Shown: positions 5,963 to 7,570 of the stretch, piece after piece
Position numbering within the stretch: the stretch's first letter is position 1
Layout of the letters: each line of letters begins with the position of its first letter
Assembly (NCBI GenBank): GCA_015222965.1
Contig: JADFWF010000308.1
Span: 1-7,570, forward strand
Direction: 5' to 3'
From: Pseudomonadota bacterium
Lineage (GTDB): Bacteria; Pseudomonadota; Gammaproteobacteria; SZUA-229
Length of the DNA stretch: 7,570 nucleotides
Notes under the pieces: generated by a model
The model's input: the letters and a program-made list of their open reading frames with translations, nothing else
The model's database searches: none
Told to the model about the DNA's origin: nothing
Position numbers and translations under genes: made by a program

Positions 5963-6196
5963 ATGTCTATGACGATGCTCGATGTGACTTTACACATCGA
6001 TGAAGATACAACACATGATGAAAGGGAGGACCTGCGTGATGTTTTTCTGGATAAAAAGGGAGTGATGACGGCAGATTGCAGGGATACCAGTCCGCACCTG
6101 ATGATCATCGGTTATGATCCGGAAGATATTACGGCGGCCGAGTTGATGGCAACGGTTAACAGGCGAGGCTATCACGCTGAGCTGATTGCTATGTGA
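5963..6196 (+). CDS. Small HMA-like (ferredoxin-fold) protein lacking CxxC
   Basis: The 77-residue cytoplasmic protein has the beta-alpha-beta-beta-alpha-beta pattern of heavy-metal-associated (HMA) domains: strand MLDVTLHI, helix DEREDLRDVFLDKKG, strand VMTADCRD, strand HLMIIGYDP, helix AAELMATVNRRG, strand YHAELIA. The metal-binding GMTCxxC between the first strand and helix is replaced by DEDTTHDE. The only Cys (39) is in the second strand, so metal transfer through a CxxC site is ruled out. AGGAG at 5950-5954, 8 nt before the ATG at 5963, supports this start over the in-frame ATGs at 5969 and 5975. Its own promoter and a strong terminator make it a separate transcription unit. Similar small CxxC-less HMA-like proteins occur in other proteobacteria, but their role is not known to me. 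Confidence 0.85.
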   Translation: MSMTMLDVTLHIDEDTTHDEREDLRDVFLDKKGVMTADCRDTSPHLMIIGYDPEDITAAELMATVNRRGYHAELIAM

Positions 6197-6210
6197 TTGA
6201 CATTTAAAGA

Positions 6211-6237
6211 CCAGGGAGCAACTGCCCTGGTTTTTTT
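6211..6237 (+). terminator. Rho-independent terminator of the HMA-like gene
   Basis: CCAGGG (6211-6216) pairs with CCCTGG (6225-6230) around an 8-nt loop, followed at once by seven T's (6231-6237). It begins 15 nt after the stop codon. This is a textbook intrinsic terminator and the clearest one in the window. Confidence 0.92.
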
Positions 6238-6306
6238 GTTGCTAAAGGCAGCACTTTTCTGTGTATTAGTGTGATAGAAATAACAGTTTGCGGGTAAATG
6301 ACGTTT

Positions 6307-6312
6307 TATACT
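6307..6312 (+). promoter_or_regulatory. Possible -10 box for the downstream lipoprotein gene
   Basis: TATACT (6307-6312, five of six matches to consensus) lies 45 nt before the chosen start codon, after the terminator at 6211-6237. A promoter is needed there for independent expression. The matching -35 region (CAGTTT at 17 nt) is poor. Confidence 0.3.
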
Positions 6313-6356
6313 GCAACCAGATTATATTGAATAAAAAAACATATCAAAGGATGAAA

Positions 6357-7457
6357 ATGATGAAAAAAATAACAGGTCTGCTGCTTCTTATCGTATTGAC
6401 CGGGTGTGCAGGTAAAGCGCCCGTGGTAGATAACTCCGATAAAAACCCCACTGCTGTTTATAGGACCAAAGGTTCCATCGCAGGTTTTGTGCTGCCCGAC
6501 GCTACTTTTACTGAAGCTGTCTACACACGAGATGACCGTCGTCTGACGTCGACAAAACGGGAGTACGATTCCTGGATGGCCCGGCAGTTTTTCGGTAATA
6601 GCAATGAGTCTGTTATCCTGCGTCTAGACAGGGATTTGCGTTGGACTTTGCTTGATGACGATGGTGATAAAACATATACCGAATGCCCTTTGGCGGGATG
6701 TGCGGTAGCGAGTATGAAAAAGTTTAAGGATCAACAGGGCAAGGGTAACGGTAAAGATCAGCAGTTTGATTACGACCCGAATGATAAAAAAGCATCTGCC
6801 TGTCCGGTGCAGCTTACGCAAAATTCATTCAAGGTCACTGATACCGGGAAAACACGCACCATTGCTGGCCAGCAGAGCAAAGAATACCGGGCAGATTGGG
6901 TAGTTGAGTACAAGGATGGTAAAGGCCGTAAGGACAGAAACCAGCTAAAAATGGTTTTCTGGAATGCTAAACCCAGTGCTGAGATGGAAAAAGTATGGGT
7001 GGTCAATGCGAAGGCGGACAAGGCCTACCTGAAAAAAATCAAGCAGGATAACAATGCCCTGGCCGCAGTTATACCGGCAGAGATCTTTGCGAGCTTATCT
7101 GTTTTTGCAGGTGATAAAGTCAGTAACAGTAAACTGGCAAAGCAGATTGCAAGTGAAATGAAAAAAGTCAAAGGTCACCCGATGTCAACAACCGTAGAAT
7201 GGTATCTGGACAGGAAAGCCTGTGTCGAGCCACAGAAAACAAAGAAGAAAACAGGTTTCGACTGGAGTAACCCGATTGATTCTATGAGCAAAACAGCCTC
7301 AGATATGGCGAGTGATAAAGCAGCAGAAATGTTTTTACCGAATCCCAATGAGCCTATTTTCAGTTACCTTACAGAGGTGACCGAAATCGGTGAAAGGTAT
7401 GAGCATGACAGCATATTTGATGTGCCGGCAGGTTATAAGCGGGTAAGTAAAAAATAA
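6357..7457 (+). CDS. Lipoprotein of unknown function, possibly DUF4412-like
   Basis: This 366-residue protein begins with a lipoprotein signal (KK, hydrophobic LLLLIVL, lipobox LTGC with lipidated Cys17, then Ala18), so it should be anchored in the envelope. The mature chain is hydrophilic. Cysteines at 110 and 115 (ECPLAGC), 149 (ACP) and 289 could form disulfides in the periplasm. The segment TRTIAGQQSKEYRADW followed by KVWVVNAK, and the ending VPAGYKRVS, recall DUF4412 proteins, which have an 'IaGy.c..y' turn and end in 'F.vP.gYk'. This resemblance is weak. Starts at 6351, 6357 and 6360 are all in frame. AAAGGA at 6346-6351 is well spaced for 6357 (5 nt) or 6360 (8 nt), but touches 6351. 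An upstream TTG at 6288 would spoil the signal peptide. No partner gene is visible and no terminator is seen after the stop. Confidence 0.85.
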   Translation: MMKKITGLLLLIVLTGCAGKAPVVDNSDKNPTAVYRTKGSIAGFVLPDATFTEAVYTRDDRRLTSTKREYDSWMARQFFGNSNESVILRLDRDLRWTLLDDDGDKTYTECPLAGCAVASMKKFKDQQGKGNGKDQQFDYDPNDKKASACPVQLTQNSFKVTDTGKTRTIAGQQSKEYRADWVVEYKDGKGRKDRNQLKMVFWNAKPSAEMEKVWVVNAKADKAYLKKIKQDNNALAAVIPAEIFASLSVFAGDKVSNSKLAKQIASEMKKVKGHPMSTTVEWYLDRKACVEPQKTKKKTGFDWSNPIDSMSKTASDMASDKAAEMFLPNPNEPIFSYLTEVTEIGERYEHDSIFDVPAGYKRVSKK

Positions 7458-7523
7458 TATTTCTGGATATGAGTGAATGCCCGCTATCGGCCAGGAACGG
7501 ACATACAAAACAAAGTCAAAAGA

Positions 7524-7570
7524 TTTTCACCGCAGAGGCGCGGAGACGCAGAGTTTATTTTGTTAACAAC
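7524..7570. repeat. Start of a dispersed CGCAGAG-type repeat, cut by the right edge
   Basis: Three tandem octamers, CGCAGAGG (7531-7538), CGCGGAGA (7539-7546) and CGCAGAGT (7547-7554), follow TTTTCAC. This 'TTCACCGCAGAGGCGC...GACGCAGAG' arrangement recurs as a dispersed, often inverted-paired intergenic repeat in many bacterial genomes. Only one arm is present here, and the other may lie beyond the window. The remaining gap (7458-7523) holds no gene, hairpin or terminator that I can see. Confidence 0.6.

Noticed and set aside
6288..6356. TTG start extending the last lipoprotein by 23 residues
   Set aside because: It would put a charged segment before the lipoprotein signal peptide, and AAAGGA supports the ATGs at 6357 and 6360.
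7524..7570. CRISPR array
   Set aside because: The units are 8 bp in direct tandem without spacers.

Overview
The window looks like chromosomal DNA from a gammaproteobacterium-like Gram-negative. It has moderate G+C, strong GGAGG-type ribosome sites in front of several genes, and two lipoproteins with classical lipoboxes. Nothing fixes the species. No phage, plasmid, transposase, tRNA, rRNA or CRISPR sequence is visible.

Layout. (1) Positions 1-727, minus strand: the N-terminal 242 codons of an ABC-transporter ATPase of the GldA/CcmA type, running off the left edge. (2) Positions 728-801: a 74-bp divergent promoter region with mirror-image start regions and no Shine-Dalgarno sequence on either side. 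(3) Positions 802-2898, plus strand: a complete hydantoinase/oxoprolinase A-type protein (HyuA-like) without an adjacent HyuB. Its coding region contains an in-frame triplicated 18-bp tandem repeat and a 78-bp inverted-repeat element. (4) Positions 2899-3162: a non-coding gap with an AT-rich hairpin, a -10 box and two small leader hairpins. (5) Positions 3163-5863: a tightly coupled three-gene operon (ATGA and GTGA overlaps). It encodes an unrecognised five-helix inner-membrane protein with a large cytoplasmic domain, a von Willebrand factor A (VWA) lipoprotein, and a membrane-anchored NERD-like protein that lacks the expected nuclease ExK residues. (6) Positions 5963-6196: a 77-residue ferredoxin-fold, HMA-like protein without the CxxC metal site, with its own promoter, a palindromic operator candidate and a strong terminator. 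(7) Positions 6357-7457: a lipoprotein of unknown function, weakly resembling DUF4412. (8) Positions 7524-7570: the start of a dispersed CGCAGAG-type repeat cut by the window edge.

How the genes fit together. The ABC ATPase and the HyuA-like gene share only a divergent promoter region, and no functional link is evident. The three-gene operon is the best candidate for an undescribed system. Its parts would span the envelope: an N-out NERD-like domain in the cytoplasm, a multi-pass membrane protein, and a lipid-anchored VWA adhesion or assembly domain in the periplasm. Its function cannot be read from sequence alone. The HMA-like gene and the last lipoprotein appear to be separate transcription units.
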